A stretch of 41,814 nucleotides of DNA from Clostridia bacterium (GTDB lineage Bacteria; Bacillota; Clostridia; TANB77; CAG-508). Numbering within the stretch: the stretch's first letter is position 1; each line of letters opens with the position of its first letter. Location: positions 1-41,814 of the forward strand of contig CAAEQN010000095.1 of the NCBI GenBank assembly GCA_900758165.1, written 5' to 3'. The notes under the pieces are model-generated. The model ran no database searches, was not told the origin of the DNA, and saw only the letters and a list, made by a program, of their open reading frames with translations. Below, in pieces: positions 15,842 through 25,040 of the stretch. The translations under genes and the position numbers were made by a program.

Positions 15842-16468
15842 ATGGCAAGATATAAAGATGAACAATGCCGTATTTGCCGTAGAGAAGGACAAAAATTGTT
15901 CTTAAAAGGCTCAAGATGCTATTCAGATAAATGTAGTATAGCTAGAAGAAATTATGCTCCAGGACAAAATGGCCAAAAGAAAAGCAAAATTTCTGAATAT
16001 GGTACTCAATTAAGAGAAAAGCAAAAAACAAAAGCTTTCTATGGAGTAGGAGAAAAACAATTTAGAAGATATTTCGAAATGGCTTCAAACAGCAAAGGAA
16101 AAACTGGTGAAGTATTACTTCAAATATTAGAAAGCAGATTAGATAATGTAGTATATAGATTAGGGTTTGCAAGTTCAAGAGCTCAAGCAAGAATGCAAGT
16201 AACACATGGAGCTTTTGAAGTTAATGGACACAAAGTAGATATACCATCTTATTTAGTAAAACCAGGTGATGTAATCGCTGTAAGAGAAGTAAGAAAAGAT
16301 AATGGAACAATAAAATTAGCAGTAGAAGAAAATAACAGTAAACCACTACCAGCTTGGCTAGAAAAAGACAGCGAAAAATTAAGTGGAAAAGTTATAGCAT
16401 TAGCAACAAGAGAAGATGTTGACCTACCTGTTGAGGAACATTTAATAGTAGAGCTTTACTCTAAATAA
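15842..16468 (+). CDS. rpsD: 30S ribosomal protein S4, zinc-containing
   Basis: 208 residues. S4 initiates 30S assembly and helps unwind mRNA at the entry site. The N-terminus has four cysteines, CRIC (9, 12), C26 and C31 (GSRCYSDKCSIARR), the zinc form. The S4 RNA-binding domain has LESRLDNVVYRLGF and QARMQVTHG. In Bacillus rpsD is elsewhere on the chromosome; here it is in the alpha operon, as in many Clostridia. AAGGAAGGTG is the ribosome binding site. Confidence 0.97.
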   Translation: MARYKDEQCRICRREGQKLFLKGSRCYSDKCSIARRNYAPGQNGQKKSKISEYGTQLREKQKTKAFYGVGEKQFRRYFEMASNSKGKTGEVLLQILESRLDNVVYRLGFASSRAQARMQVTHGAFEVNGHKVDIPSYLVKPGDVIAVREVRKDNGTIKLAVEENNSKPLPAWLEKDSEKLSGKVIALATREDVDLPVEEHLIVELYSK

Positions 16469-16532
16469 TAGGTTATATTAAGTTAAAAGTAATAAATATA
16501 TAAAGCTAATATATTTATATTAGGAGGTAAAA

Positions 16533-17480
16533 ATGATAGAATTTGAAAAGCCAAATATTAAATGCTTAGAAATGGATAACAGTACAAATTATGCTAAGTT
16601 TACATGTGAACCATTAGAGCGTGGTTATGGTATTACAATAGGAAATTCATTAAGAAGAATACTACTTTCTTCACTTCCAGGAGCAGCAATAACATCAGTA
16701 AAAATAGATGGTGCTGCACATGAATTTACAACAATACCAAACATTGTTGAAGATGTACCAGAAATAATAGTTAACTTAAAAATGGTAAGACTTAAAATAA
16801 GTGATGATGAAGTAAAAACTTTAAGAATCAACTTTGAGGGTGAAGGAGAAGTTACAGCTGCTAACATAGAGACTGATGGAACAGTTGAGATACTAAATCC
16901 AGACTTACACATTGCAACAGTTGCTGAAGGTGGAAAACTAGTAATAGAAATGACTGCAAATCGTGGTAGAGGTTATAACAATGCAGAAAAGAATAAAACT
17001 GCAGATATGCCAATAGGGGTTATTGCGGTAGATTCTATCTACACACCTGTAAAAAAAGTAAACTATTCAGTAGAGAACACTAGAGTTGGTCAAATGGTAG
17101 ATTTAGACAAACTTACAATAGAATTATGGACAGATGGAAGTCTAAAACCTTATGAAGCATTAAGCTTGGCAGCAAAGATAATGACAGAACATTTAGAATT
17201 ATTTATAGATCTATCAGAAATAAGTAAAAATACTCAAATAATGATAGAAAAAGAAGAATCTAAAAAAGAAAAAGTATTAGAAACTTCGATAGAAGATTTA
17301 GAGTTATCTGCAAGGTCATTTAACTGCTTAAAGAGAGCAGGAATATCTACTGTAGAAGATCTAACAAACAAAACAGAAGCTGAAATGATGAAAGTAAGAA
17401 ATTTAGGTAAAAAATCATTAGATGAAGTAACTAATAAATTACATTCATTAGGTTTAGACTTCGCAAGCAATGATGATTAA
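16533..17480 (+). CDS. rpoA: RNA polymerase alpha subunit
   Basis: 315 residues, the family length. The N-terminal domain (about 1-230) dimerises and scaffolds beta and beta-prime; GYGITIGNSLRRILLSSLPG is diagnostic. The C-terminal domain (about 250-310), LSARSFNCLKRAGISTVEDL and RNLGKKSLDEV, contacts UP elements and activators. AGGAGGT lies 6 bases before the ATG. It lies between rpsD and rplQ, the standard order. Confidence 0.97.
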   Translation: MIEFEKPNIKCLEMDNSTNYAKFTCEPLERGYGITIGNSLRRILLSSLPGAAITSVKIDGAAHEFTTIPNIVEDVPEIIVNLKMVRLKISDDEVKTLRINFEGEGEVTAANIETDGTVEILNPDLHIATVAEGGKLVIEMTANRGRGYNNAEKNKTADMPIGVIAVDSIYTPVKKVNYSVENTRVGQMVDLDKLTIELWTDGSLKPYEALSLAAKIMTEHLELFIDLSEISKNTQIMIEKEESKKEKVLETSIEDLELSARSFNCLKRAGISTVEDLTNKTEAEMMKVRNLGKKSLDEVTNKLHSLGLDFASNDD

Positions 17481-17495
17481 AGGAAGGTGAAAAAA

Positions 17496-18020
17496 GTGGC
17501 AACAAATAGAAAATTAGGAAGAACAACTGATATACGTTTAGCAATGCTTAAAACACAAGTAACAGACTTGTTATGGCATGGAAAAATAGAAACTACAGTT
17601 ACTAGAGCAAAAGAAACAAAAGCTATAGCAGATAGCTTAATAGCTCTTGCAATAAAAGAAGCTAACAACTTTGAAGAAGTAGATGTTAAAGTTTCAAAAG
17701 CTAAATTAGATGAAAAAGGAAACAAGGTTACAGAACTTGTAAAAAGCAAAAATGGCAGAGAATATCTTAAAGTAGTAAGAGAAGAAACTACAGAGAAAAG
17801 AAAGAAAGATATGCCATCAAAATTAAATGCTAGAAGAAAAATAATGCAAAATGTAAATAAAGTAAAAGATGCAGAAGGAAATAATGTTGATATACCAACA
17901 AAATTATTTGATGAATTAGCTCCAAAATACAAAGATGTAAAAGGTGGATATACAAGAATAATAAAGAAAGGTCCACGTAAAGGAGACGCTGCAGAAACAG
18001 TTATATTAGAATTAATATAG
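17496..18020 (+). CDS. rplQ: 50S ribosomal protein L17 with a central insertion
   Basis: 174 residues against about 113-127 for compact L17. L17 lies near the tunnel exit. The N-terminal part (ATNRKLGRTTDIRLAMLKTQ) and the C-terminal part (FDELAPKYKDVKGGYTRII, then GDAAETVILEL) are typical. About 55 charged residues (roughly 65-115) are inserted after the ALAIKEA helix. Long L17 forms are, as far as I recall, also seen in other Clostridia. Of two in-frame GTGs, the one at 17496 is 7-8 bases after GGAAGG and gives the canonical start. Confidence 0.93.
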   Translation: MATNRKLGRTTDIRLAMLKTQVTDLLWHGKIETTVTRAKETKAIADSLIALAIKEANNFEEVDVKVSKAKLDEKGNKVTELVKSKNGREYLKVVREETTEKRKKDMPSKLNARRKIMQNVNKVKDAEGNNVDIPTKLFDELAPKYKDVKGGYTRIIKKGPRKGDAAETVILELI

Positions 18021-18043
18021 TAAATTATTAATAACGAAATAGG

Positions 18044-18082
18044 GATAGATTAACAAACATGTTAAGGCTATCTTTATTTTTT
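18044..18082 (+). terminator. Intrinsic terminator after rplQ
   Basis: GATAG (18044-18048) pairs with CTATC (18068-18072) and encloses TTAAC-AAACAT-GTTAA (18050-18065), followed by TTTATTTTTT. It closes the alpha operon. Confidence 0.85.
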
Positions 18083-18146
18083 GTTTAGAAAACATCCAAT
18101 TATAATTAATTAAAAATTTATTATTAAACTATAAATAAACGAAAAA

Positions 18147-18503
18147 CTAGAAAGTTCTAGCATTGGAAACTGATAATAAAGTCTTATAATCTTCTAAAGT
18201 AAGAACAGTAATAAAATTAAAATCTTTAGAAAAAGTACGTAGAATGTTTAAAGTATTATCTGTGGAATTTAAGTCTACAATTAAAATTTCTGGAATACTT
18301 AAATTACAATAAAGTACTTGATATATAAATAAGCGTAAAAAATATTCAATACTATTTTCTTGGTTATGTACTGTAATAACAAAAGAGGTTCCAGTAAAAG
18401 AAAGTTTTGGATATTTGTGAATATGAATTATTGCTTTAATAATTTCACATAATCCATATAATGCTAAAACCCACAATATCGAGGTTAAAATAAAATCTAA
18501 CAT
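18147..18503 (-). CDS. Small membrane-anchored GT2-like protein, function unknown
   Basis: 118 residues. Residues 1-25 form one hydrophobic helix. The rest looks like the first half of a GT2 glycosyltransferase fold: a strand SFVITVHNQENSIEYFL (compare the usual VIPVYNEE) and ILIVDLNSTDNTLNIL (compare DDGSTDNT). The catalytic second half and the DxD motif are absent, so transferase activity is doubtful. TAGGAG 7 bases before the ATG supports translation. It is a single gene facing the ribosomal operon. It could be a truncated transferase or a stand-alone binding domain. Confidence 0.7.
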   Translation of the reverse strand: MLDFILTSILWVLALYGLCEIIKAIIHIHKYPKLSFTGTSFVITVHNQENSIEYFLRLFIYQVLYCNLSIPEILIVDLNSTDNTLNILRTFSKDFNFITVLTLEDYKTLLSVSNARTF

Positions 18504-18743
18504 ATCAATCTCCTAAAAGTTTATTATATAATATGAAAAATATCAAAATAGAGTTAATAAAAATTAAATTTATAAATAAAATATTGTTTCACTAATTAAA
18601 AACATATAGTAAGCAAATAAAAAAGACAATAAAGATGAAATGCAAAAAGAATGGTAAATTATTGAAATACACAGCTTTTTGTGATAATATAATCAAAGAA
18701 TGATGCAACAAACATCAAATAAAAAAAGAATAGAGGAAACTAA

Positions 18744-21017
18744 TTGCAATTAACAGGACAAATAATAGATATAATATACAAAAACGAATTAAATAGTTAT
18801 ACAGTAGCTACTTTCGAAACAACGGAAAAAGAAGAAACTACTGTAGTTGGATATCTACCATTTATTAACCAAGGAGATAATTTAACATTAACAGGAAATA
18901 TTGTTAAACATCCAGACTATGGAGAACAATTTAAGATAATAACATTTGAAAAAACAATGCCTTCTACACCAGAAGCTTTAGAAAGATATTTAGCTAATGG
19001 AAATTTCAAAGGCATAGGTCCTGCCACGGCAAAAAGGATAGTAAAAACTTTTGGAGAAAATACAATAAATGTAATAAAGTTAGAGCCACAAAAATTATCA
19101 CAAATAAAAGGAATAACAGAAGAAAAGGCTTTAGAAATAGCACAACAGTTTTTAGTAAATTGGGAGCTATGGCAAATTGTAGGCTTTTTAGATAAGTTCG
19201 GAATAGGACCTCAAAGTGCAGAAAATGTGTATAAAAAGTTAGGAGAAGATGCTCTAGAGAAAATAAATGAAAATCCATATATATTAATTGATGTAGCAAG
19301 TAAAGTAAGCTTTGAAAAAGTAGATAAAATAGCATTAGAATTAGGATTTGAACAAGACAATTATAAAAGAATTAGAAGTGGAATAAAGTATGGGTTAGAA
19401 AAAATAGGACTAAATGGAAATTCATGTGTTTTATATGAAAACTTATTAAATTTTGCATGCGACTTATTGCAAGTAGATGCCAATTCAATAGAAGAAACAA
19501 TAATAAATATGAAAGCAAAAGAAGAAATAGTAATAGAAGAAAGAGAAGAAAATATAGATAATAAAAAAGTGATAAAAGAATGGGTATATTCAAAACCATT
19601 TTATTTAGCAGAGAAGAACATTGCAGAAAAGTTGATAAATTTAAGAGACTTTGAAAATTCAAAAGAAATAAAAACTTTAAAAAAAGACTTACAAAAGATA
19701 GAAAAAGAGATTTCAATAAATCTATCAGAAAAACAAAAAGAAGCAATAGAAAGTATAAATAACAATAATGTATGTGTAATAACAGGAGGGCCTGGAACAG
19801 GAAAAACAACAATAATAAAAGCAATAATCGAATTATACAAAAAGCATGGAATGAAAGCTGTCTTATGTGCACCAACTGGTAGAGCAGCAAAAAGAATGAC
19901 GCAAACTACAGGAGAAGAAGCAAAAACATTACATAGGTTATTAGAATTAGTAGGGACAACAGATAATAATGATAATTTTAGCATAGACTTGTTAGTAACT
20001 CCGATAGATGCAGATATAATAATAGTTGACGAAGCTTCGATGTTAGATATGTTTCTGATGAATTATCTGTTAAAAGCAATATATAAAGGAAGCAAATTAG
20101 TTTTAGTTGGAGATATAGATCAACTTCCATCAGTCGGACCGGGAAGTATATTAAAAGATATAATAGAATCAGGAGAGATATACACAATTACTTTAAATCA
20201 AATATTTAGACAAGCTGCAAAAAGCAAAATAATAGTAAATTCACATAGAGTAAATGAAGGTAAAAACTTTATAGCAGGAAATACAAAAGAAATAACAATA
20301 AATGAAGAAAATATAGAATTATTAGATGATTTCTTCTTTATAAACGAAAATAATCAAGAAAAAATACAACAAACAATAATAAGTTTATGCAAAGGCAGAC
20401 TAAAATCTTATGGAGATTACGACTTTTTTAATAATATACAAATTATAACTCCAACCAAAAAAGGAAAATTAGGAACTAAAGAATTAAATAATCTATTACA
20501 AGAGGAATTAAATCCTCCAGAAATTGATAAAAATGAAAAAGAGTATGGAGAAATAAAATATAGAGAGCAAGATAGAGTAATGCAAATAAAAAATAATTAC
20601 AATATAATGTGGGAAAAGGAAAACGAAAAAGAATTTAAGAAAGAACTTGGAAATGGTATTTTTAATGGAGAACTTGGAATAATAGAGAAAATAAACAAAG
20701 AAGATAAAACAATAAAAGTTAAATTTGATGATGGAAAAGTAGCAGTATATGAAAATTCAGATTTGGACCAATTAGAACATGCCTATGCAATCACAGTCCA
20801 TAAATCACAAGGTAGTGAATTTGATGTTGTAATACTTGCAATATCGCAAAGTGCTCCAATGCTATTAACTAGAAATTTACTATATACAGGAATGACAAGA
20901 GCAAAAAAATTATTAATAGTAATAGGAACGCAAAATATATTAAATTATATGCTACAAAACAATACTACTAGACAAAGGAACACAGGATTAAAATATAAAT
21001 TAGAACAATTACAATAA
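18744..21017 (+). CDS. recD2: ATP-dependent DNA helicase RecD2 (YrrC type)
   Basis: 757 residues. RecD2 is a 5'-3' superfamily 1B helicase acting in repair and replication-fork maintenance without RecBC. An N-terminal OB-like domain (1-70) and helix-hairpin-helix repeats (about 75-200) precede the motor: Walker A GGPGTGKTT (about 347-355), Walker B IIIVDEASMLD (about 427), VGDIDQLPSVGPG and the C-terminal VHKSQGSEFDVVI (about 687) and TGMTRAKK. The start is TTG after GAGGAA. It begins an apparent operon with comF, a KAP NTPase and a FemAB gene. Confidence 0.95.
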   Translation: MQLTGQIIDIIYKNELNSYTVATFETTEKEETTVVGYLPFINQGDNLTLTGNIVKHPDYGEQFKIITFEKTMPSTPEALERYLANGNFKGIGPATAKRIVKTFGENTINVIKLEPQKLSQIKGITEEKALEIAQQFLVNWELWQIVGFLDKFGIGPQSAENVYKKLGEDALEKINENPYILIDVASKVSFEKVDKIALELGFEQDNYKRIRSGIKYGLEKIGLNGNSCVLYENLLNFACDLLQVDANSIEETIINMKAKEEIVIEEREENIDNKKVIKEWVYSKPFYLAEKNIAEKLINLRDFENSKEIKTLKKDLQKIEKEISINLSEKQKEAIESINNNNVCVITGGPGTGKTTIIKAIIELYKKHGMKAVLCAPTGRAAKRMTQTTGEEAKTLHRLLELVGTTDNNDNFSIDLLVTPIDADIIIVDEASMLDMFLMNYLLKAIYKGSKLVLVGDIDQLPSVGPGSILKDIIESGEIYTITLNQIFRQAAKSKIIVNSHRVNEGKNFIAGNTKEITINEENIELLDDFFFINENNQEKIQQTIISLCKGRLKSYGDYDFFNNIQIITPTKKGKLGTKELNNLLQEELNPPEIDKNEKEYGEIKYREQDRVMQIKNNYNIMWEKENEKEFKKELGNGIFNGELGIIEKINKEDKTIKVKFDDGKVAVYENSDLDQLEHAYAITVHKSQGSEFDVVILAISQSAPMLLTRNLLYTGMTRAKKLLIVIGTQNILNYMLQNNTTRQRNTGLKYKLEQLQ

Positions 21018-21067
21018 GATTAGGGATATATTTATTAATTTTATAAGTAGCAAAAGGAGGAAATAAA

Positions 21068-21739
21068 ATTAATATAATAGAACAAGCACTAAATCTAATC
21101 TATCCACCAATGTGTGCTTTTTGTGGAAAAATAAATTCAACATATTTATGCGATAAATGTAAATCAAAAATAGAAAAAATACAAAATCCATGTATTCAAA
21201 TATATGATAAAGAAGACATTTATTATAATGAGCATATATATCTTTTTACGTATAAAGGGTATATTAGAGAAAAAATAATTGATTATAAATTTAATAATAA
21301 ATCATATTATTTTAAAACTTTTTCGAAGATTTTATTAAATAATAAAAAGATATGTGAAATTTTAAAATCTTATGATATAATAGTTCCAGTTCCAATACAT
21401 ACCAAGAGAAGAAAAGAAAGAGGATACAACCAAACTGAATTGATAGCAAGAGAACTTGTTAGAGAAATAAATAAAAATACAAATTTAAAATTTGTAAATA
21501 TATTAATAAAAAATATAAATACAAAACCTCAAAGTACATTAAATAAAAAACAAAGAATAGAAAATGCAAAAAATGTATATCAACTAAAAAGTACAAAAGA
21601 AATGCAAGAACTTACACAAAAGAGAATTTTGCTTTTTGATGACATTTATACAACAGGAAGTACTGCAAATGAATGTGCAAAAGAAATAAAACAATTACAA
21701 CCAAAAAAAATAGGAATATTAACAATTGCAAAAGATTAA
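21068..21739 (+). CDS. comF: ComF family protein, probably initiated at AUU
   Basis: 223 residues if started at ATT. ComF proteins combine a zinc ribbon with a phosphoribosyltransferase-like domain and serve DNA uptake in competent bacteria. Zinc ribbon: CAFCGK and CDKCKSK; PRTase motif: ILLFDDIYTTGSTANECAK; also RRKERGYNQTELIARELV. The first ATG (21110) would cut off the usual ALNLIYPPMCAFC lead-in and has no ribosome binding site, whereas AAAAGGAGG (21053-21060) lies 7 bases before the in-frame ATT at 21068. Rare AUU starts are known for infC. The KAP gene follows by 25 bases. Confidence 0.88.
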   Translation: MNIIEQALNLIYPPMCAFCGKINSTYLCDKCKSKIEKIQNPCIQIYDKEDIYYNEHIYLFTYKGYIREKIIDYKFNNKSYYFKTFSKILLNNKKICEILKSYDIIVPVPIHTKRRKERGYNQTELIARELVREINKNTNLKFVNILIKNINTKPQSTLNKKQRIENAKNVYQLKSTKEMQELTQKRILLFDDIYTTGSTANECAKEIKQLQPKKIGILTIAKD

Positions 21740-21764
21740 ATTTCCAAATGAAGGGAGAAAAACG

Positions 21765-23726
21765 ATGGATGATTTAGTAGAAAGCATATTAGATTATATA
21801 AGAGCAGATTATACAGACTATGCAATAATGATTAATGGAGAATGGGGAAGCGGAAAGACCTATTTTTGGAATCATAAAATAAGAAATAAAATAGAATCAA
21901 TGCAAGTAAATGGTAAAAAATATACTACTATTTATATGTCTTTATATGGAATTTCAAACCTAGAAGAAATAAGCAAGAAAATATTTATAGAAACCACACA
22001 ACTAATGGATAAAAATCTAAAAAAATATATGGGGTCAAAAGGTGAAAAAGTAATTCCAGAATATGCAAAAACAGGACTAGATATGGCGAATTTCTTTGGA
22101 GTTACCCAAAATGGTGACAAAATTAATTATGAAGAATTCTTTTCTACTGAAGATAAAGTTCTATGCTTTGATGATTTGGAAAGAGCAAATGTTGATGTTA
22201 TAGATATTTTAGGATATATAAATAATTTTGTTGAGCATGACCATATAAAAACAATAATAATTTGCAATGAAAAAGAACTTGCAACAAAGCTAAAAAGTAG
22301 CAATTTAGAAATGAAAACTTTTATAGCAACATATTTATTAGATAAAGAAAATAAATTAAACATAAAAACAGATGAACCAATGGTAGAGCGTATTCAGGAT
22401 ACAATAGAATATGTATTTGATAAAGCAAATGATTACGAAAGAATAAAAGAAAAATTAATTGGAGAAACATTTGAATATGCACCAGAATTTACTTATATCA
22501 TAAATGGATTATTGATGCGATATGAAAGATATCCTGAATTAATTAGGTTTTTAAGGCAAAACTCAAACTTAATAACTTCTACATTCAATAAAAGTGGAAC
22601 TAGAAATTTAAGAATTTTAAAACATGCATTAAATGACTTTAAAAAGATATTTGATATGGTTAGTAAAGAATACCCTAACACAAATAATAGAGTTCTACAA
22701 ACAATGTTAATATTTACAATAGCTATTTCATTTGAAATTAAAGCTGGAAAAGTTACAAAAGATAAATTTAAAAACATTGAAAACAATGAAGAATATAGAG
22801 CAATACTTGTATCTTCAAGAGTATTTATGGATAACAGACAATTTTATATTAAAGAATTCGATAATACCTATTACTATAATTTTAAAGTTGAATACAGATT
22901 CTTTAAATTTATAGAATTATACGTTAGAACAAGAATATTTGATATGAAAATTTTTAAAGAAGATATGGAAGTTATTAGAAATACAATAGACACTGATAAA
23001 TTACCAGGATATAAAAGGCTATTAACAGAAGAATACTGGAAAATAGCAGATGATCAATTTCCAAGTGTTATTGAACAGGTTCTAGATGATGTGAAAAATG
23101 GAAGAATTCAGCCAATAGAAATAGTAAAAATATTTGCGTATTTTAGCTATTTTATAGAAAAAAATTTGATAGACTATGATATAAAAACCATAGAAAGTGT
23201 TTTCTTAAATGGTATAAACATTGCTTCTGTAAGTTCAGAATATTGTGAAAATGCTGATGAAGAATTATCACAAATTGCAACTGAAGAAGCTGGCGAAGAA
23301 ATGAAAAATATAATAAAAAGATTTAATGAAGTTAACAAAAAGCTAAAAGATAAAATGTACAAAGAAAAAGCAGAAGAAATATTCAAATGCATACCAATGA
23401 AAATGGAATTATTCTATGATAAATTTGCAAAAGAATGCAATACTGTTCCAATATTCAAATATTATGATCCATTCCAAATGTTCCAAAGGATATCTTGTGC
23501 AAGTAATGAAGATATAGTAACAATAAGAGAAATGCTAGCTGAAAGAGCAAAACATCATAAACAAGAAATTGAATCAGAAATGCCTAATATAGCAAAATTA
23601 AAAAGAATAATGGATGACTACACTGATGGAAAAAGACCAACAATAAAAACTGTAATGATAGAAGAATTCTCTAAAGAATTAGAAAAAATACTAAATAGTT
23701 ATAAAAAAGAAAATAATAAAGAATAA
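21765..23726 (+). CDS. KAP-type P-loop NTPase, soluble
   Basis: 653 residues. Walker A is GEWGSGKT (residues 25-32) and Walker B is VLCFDDLER (132-140), followed by IKTIIICNEKEL, the KAP/STAND-like arrangement. The remaining 450 residues are helical, with no membrane segment or nuclease motif that I recognise. Many KAP NTPases are membrane-associated, and some, such as PifA of plasmid F, act in phage exclusion. The role here is unknown. The frame opens at 21726 but AAGGGAG (21751-21757) fits the ATG at 21765. It is sandwiched between comF and a FemAB gene, probably in one operon. Confidence 0.8.
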   Translation: MDDLVESILDYIRADYTDYAIMINGEWGSGKTYFWNHKIRNKIESMQVNGKKYTTIYMSLYGISNLEEISKKIFIETTQLMDKNLKKYMGSKGEKVIPEYAKTGLDMANFFGVTQNGDKINYEEFFSTEDKVLCFDDLERANVDVIDILGYINNFVEHDHIKTIIICNEKELATKLKSSNLEMKTFIATYLLDKENKLNIKTDEPMVERIQDTIEYVFDKANDYERIKEKLIGETFEYAPEFTYIINGLLMRYERYPELIRFLRQNSNLITSTFNKSGTRNLRILKHALNDFKKIFDMVSKEYPNTNNRVLQTMLIFTIAISFEIKAGKVTKDKFKNIENNEEYRAILVSSRVFMDNRQFYIKEFDNTYYYNFKVEYRFFKFIELYVRTRIFDMKIFKEDMEVIRNTIDTDKLPGYKRLLTEEYWKIADDQFPSVIEQVLDDVKNGRIQPIEIVKIFAYFSYFIEKNLIDYDIKTIESVFLNGINIASVSSEYCENADEELSQIATEEAGEEMKNIIKRFNEVNKKLKDKMYKEKAEEIFKCIPMKMELFYDKFAKECNTVPIFKYYDPFQMFQRISCASNEDIVTIREMLAERAKHHKQEIESEMPNIAKLKRIMDDYTDGKRPTIKTVMIEEFSKELEKILNSYKKENNKE

Positions 23727-23773
23727 AAAGATGTGAATACTAAATAGAGAAAAAATAAAGGGGAGTAATAGCA

Positions 23774-24850
23774 ATGCCAATACTGGACAAGACAGACAAA
23801 AAGAAAACTGCGGAATTAAATAAATTTTTTAAAACATCACAATACGGAAATTATTATCAAAGTCCAGAATGGGCAGAGATAAAATCAGACAACTGGAAAA
23901 ATGAATATGTATATTTAGAAGAAAATGGAGAAATTGTAGCTGGAATGTTAATTTTAATAAGAAAAATAGCAAAAGGTTTTACAATGATGTATTCTACAAG
24001 AGGTCCAGTTGCTGATTTTAACAATATTTCTCAAATCAACAAACTAATAAAAGAAGTTGAACCTTTGGTAAAGAAATATAAGCCATTTGTACTAAAAATG
24101 GATCCAGAAATAGAAGAAGATGAAGAAATAAAAACTGCTTTGAGAAAAAGCGACTTTAAAGTAAAAAGCGATTTTAAAAATATATTAGAATTAATGCAGA
24201 CTATTAGAACAATGGAACTAGATATAGAAAACAAAACAGAAGAAGAAATAATGGCAGAGTACAGTCAGAAAACAAGATACAATATTAGAGTAGCGATAAA
24301 AAAAGGCGTAAAAGTGAGATATTCTAATAGTGAAGATGACTTAAAGAAATTTTATAAACTAATGCAAGTCACAGCTAAAAGAGACCAAATAGCAGTAAGA
24401 AGTTACGAGTATTATAAGAAAATTGTAGATGCATATAAAGATAATGCAAGAATTTATATAGCAGAATACAATGGTGAGCCTTTAGCAGCTGCAATAGCAA
24501 TTAACTATGCTAAAAAAGTAACCTACTTTTATGGGGCTAGTTCAAATGAAAATAGAAATCTAATGCCATGCTACATCATGCAACAAACAATGATAGAATG
24601 GGCAATAGAAACTAAATGTAAAGCCTATGATTTTGGTGGAATTTTTAATACAACAAAAGATAATGGATTATACAGATTTAAAGAAGGATTCTGCAGAAAA
24701 AAAGGAGCTACTAAATTTATAGGAGAGATAGATAAAGTTTATAATAAACCTAAATACTTTATATTTAGTAAGGTCTTACCAAAAGTAAAAGGACTTATGC
24801 TATTTATAAACTCTAAAAAGCAAAAGATGAAAAATAAAAGTAAGAACTAA
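23774..24850 (+). CDS. FemAB/FemX-type aminoacyltransferase
   Basis: 358 residues. Fem transferases use aminoacyl-tRNA to build the interpeptide bridge of peptidoglycan at the inner membrane face. Tandem GNAT-like domains are visible: NYYQSPEWAEIK near the N-terminus, YSQKTRYNIRVAIKKGVKVR (the KTRYNIR motif), then LAAAIAINYAKKVTYFYGAS and AYDFGGI...GLYRFKEGFCRKKG at the end. The amino acid cannot be predicted. The last residues are a Lys-rich tail. It is 47 bases after the KAP gene. Confidence 0.88.
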   Translation: MPILDKTDKKKTAELNKFFKTSQYGNYYQSPEWAEIKSDNWKNEYVYLEENGEIVAGMLILIRKIAKGFTMMYSTRGPVADFNNISQINKLIKEVEPLVKKYKPFVLKMDPEIEEDEEIKTALRKSDFKVKSDFKNILELMQTIRTMELDIENKTEEEIMAEYSQKTRYNIRVAIKKGVKVRYSNSEDDLKKFYKLMQVTAKRDQIAVRSYEYYKKIVDAYKDNARIYIAEYNGEPLAAAIAINYAKKVTYFYGASSNENRNLMPCYIMQQTMIEWAIETKCKAYDFGGIFNTTKDNGLYRFKEGFCRKKGATKFIGEIDKVYNKPKYFIFSKVLPKVKGLMLFINSKKQKMKNKSKN

Positions 24851-24955
24851 AAGATAAAAATTAAAATTAAAAATCTAAAATAAAAAATAAAATATAAAAA
24901 GTAAAGTGAAAAACAAAATATAAAAAATAAAATCAAAAAATAAAAATAGTGCTAA
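24851..24955. repeat. Low-complexity A-rich tract
   Basis: About 100 bases of imperfect AAAATAAAA/TATAAAAA units directly after the FemAB stop. No gene or hairpin seen in it. It resembles slippage-prone decay of coding sequence or a simple-sequence expansion. Confidence 0.6.
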
Positions 24956-24976
24956 TTATAAAAAATATATTAAATC

Positions 24977-25019
24977 AAACCCAAAAAATTGAACAGCCTT
25001 GTCTAATTTTTTTGGGTTT
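24977..25019. terminator. Bidirectional terminator between FemAB gene and spoVT
   Basis: AAACCCAAAAAATT (24977-24990) pairs with AATTTTTTTGGGTTT (25005-25019). The A- and T-runs serve either strand, and the flanking genes converge here. Confidence 0.85.
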
Positions 25020-25040
25020 ATTATTTAATAATATACTTTG

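Noticed and set aside
21765..23726. KAP NTPase as part of a prophage or mobile island
   Set aside because: No integrase, att repeat, tRNA or phage gene nearby and the neighbours are conserved chromosomal genes.
24851..24955. A-rich repeats as a CRISPR array
   Set aside because: Units are short, irregular and without spacers; no cas genes nearby.
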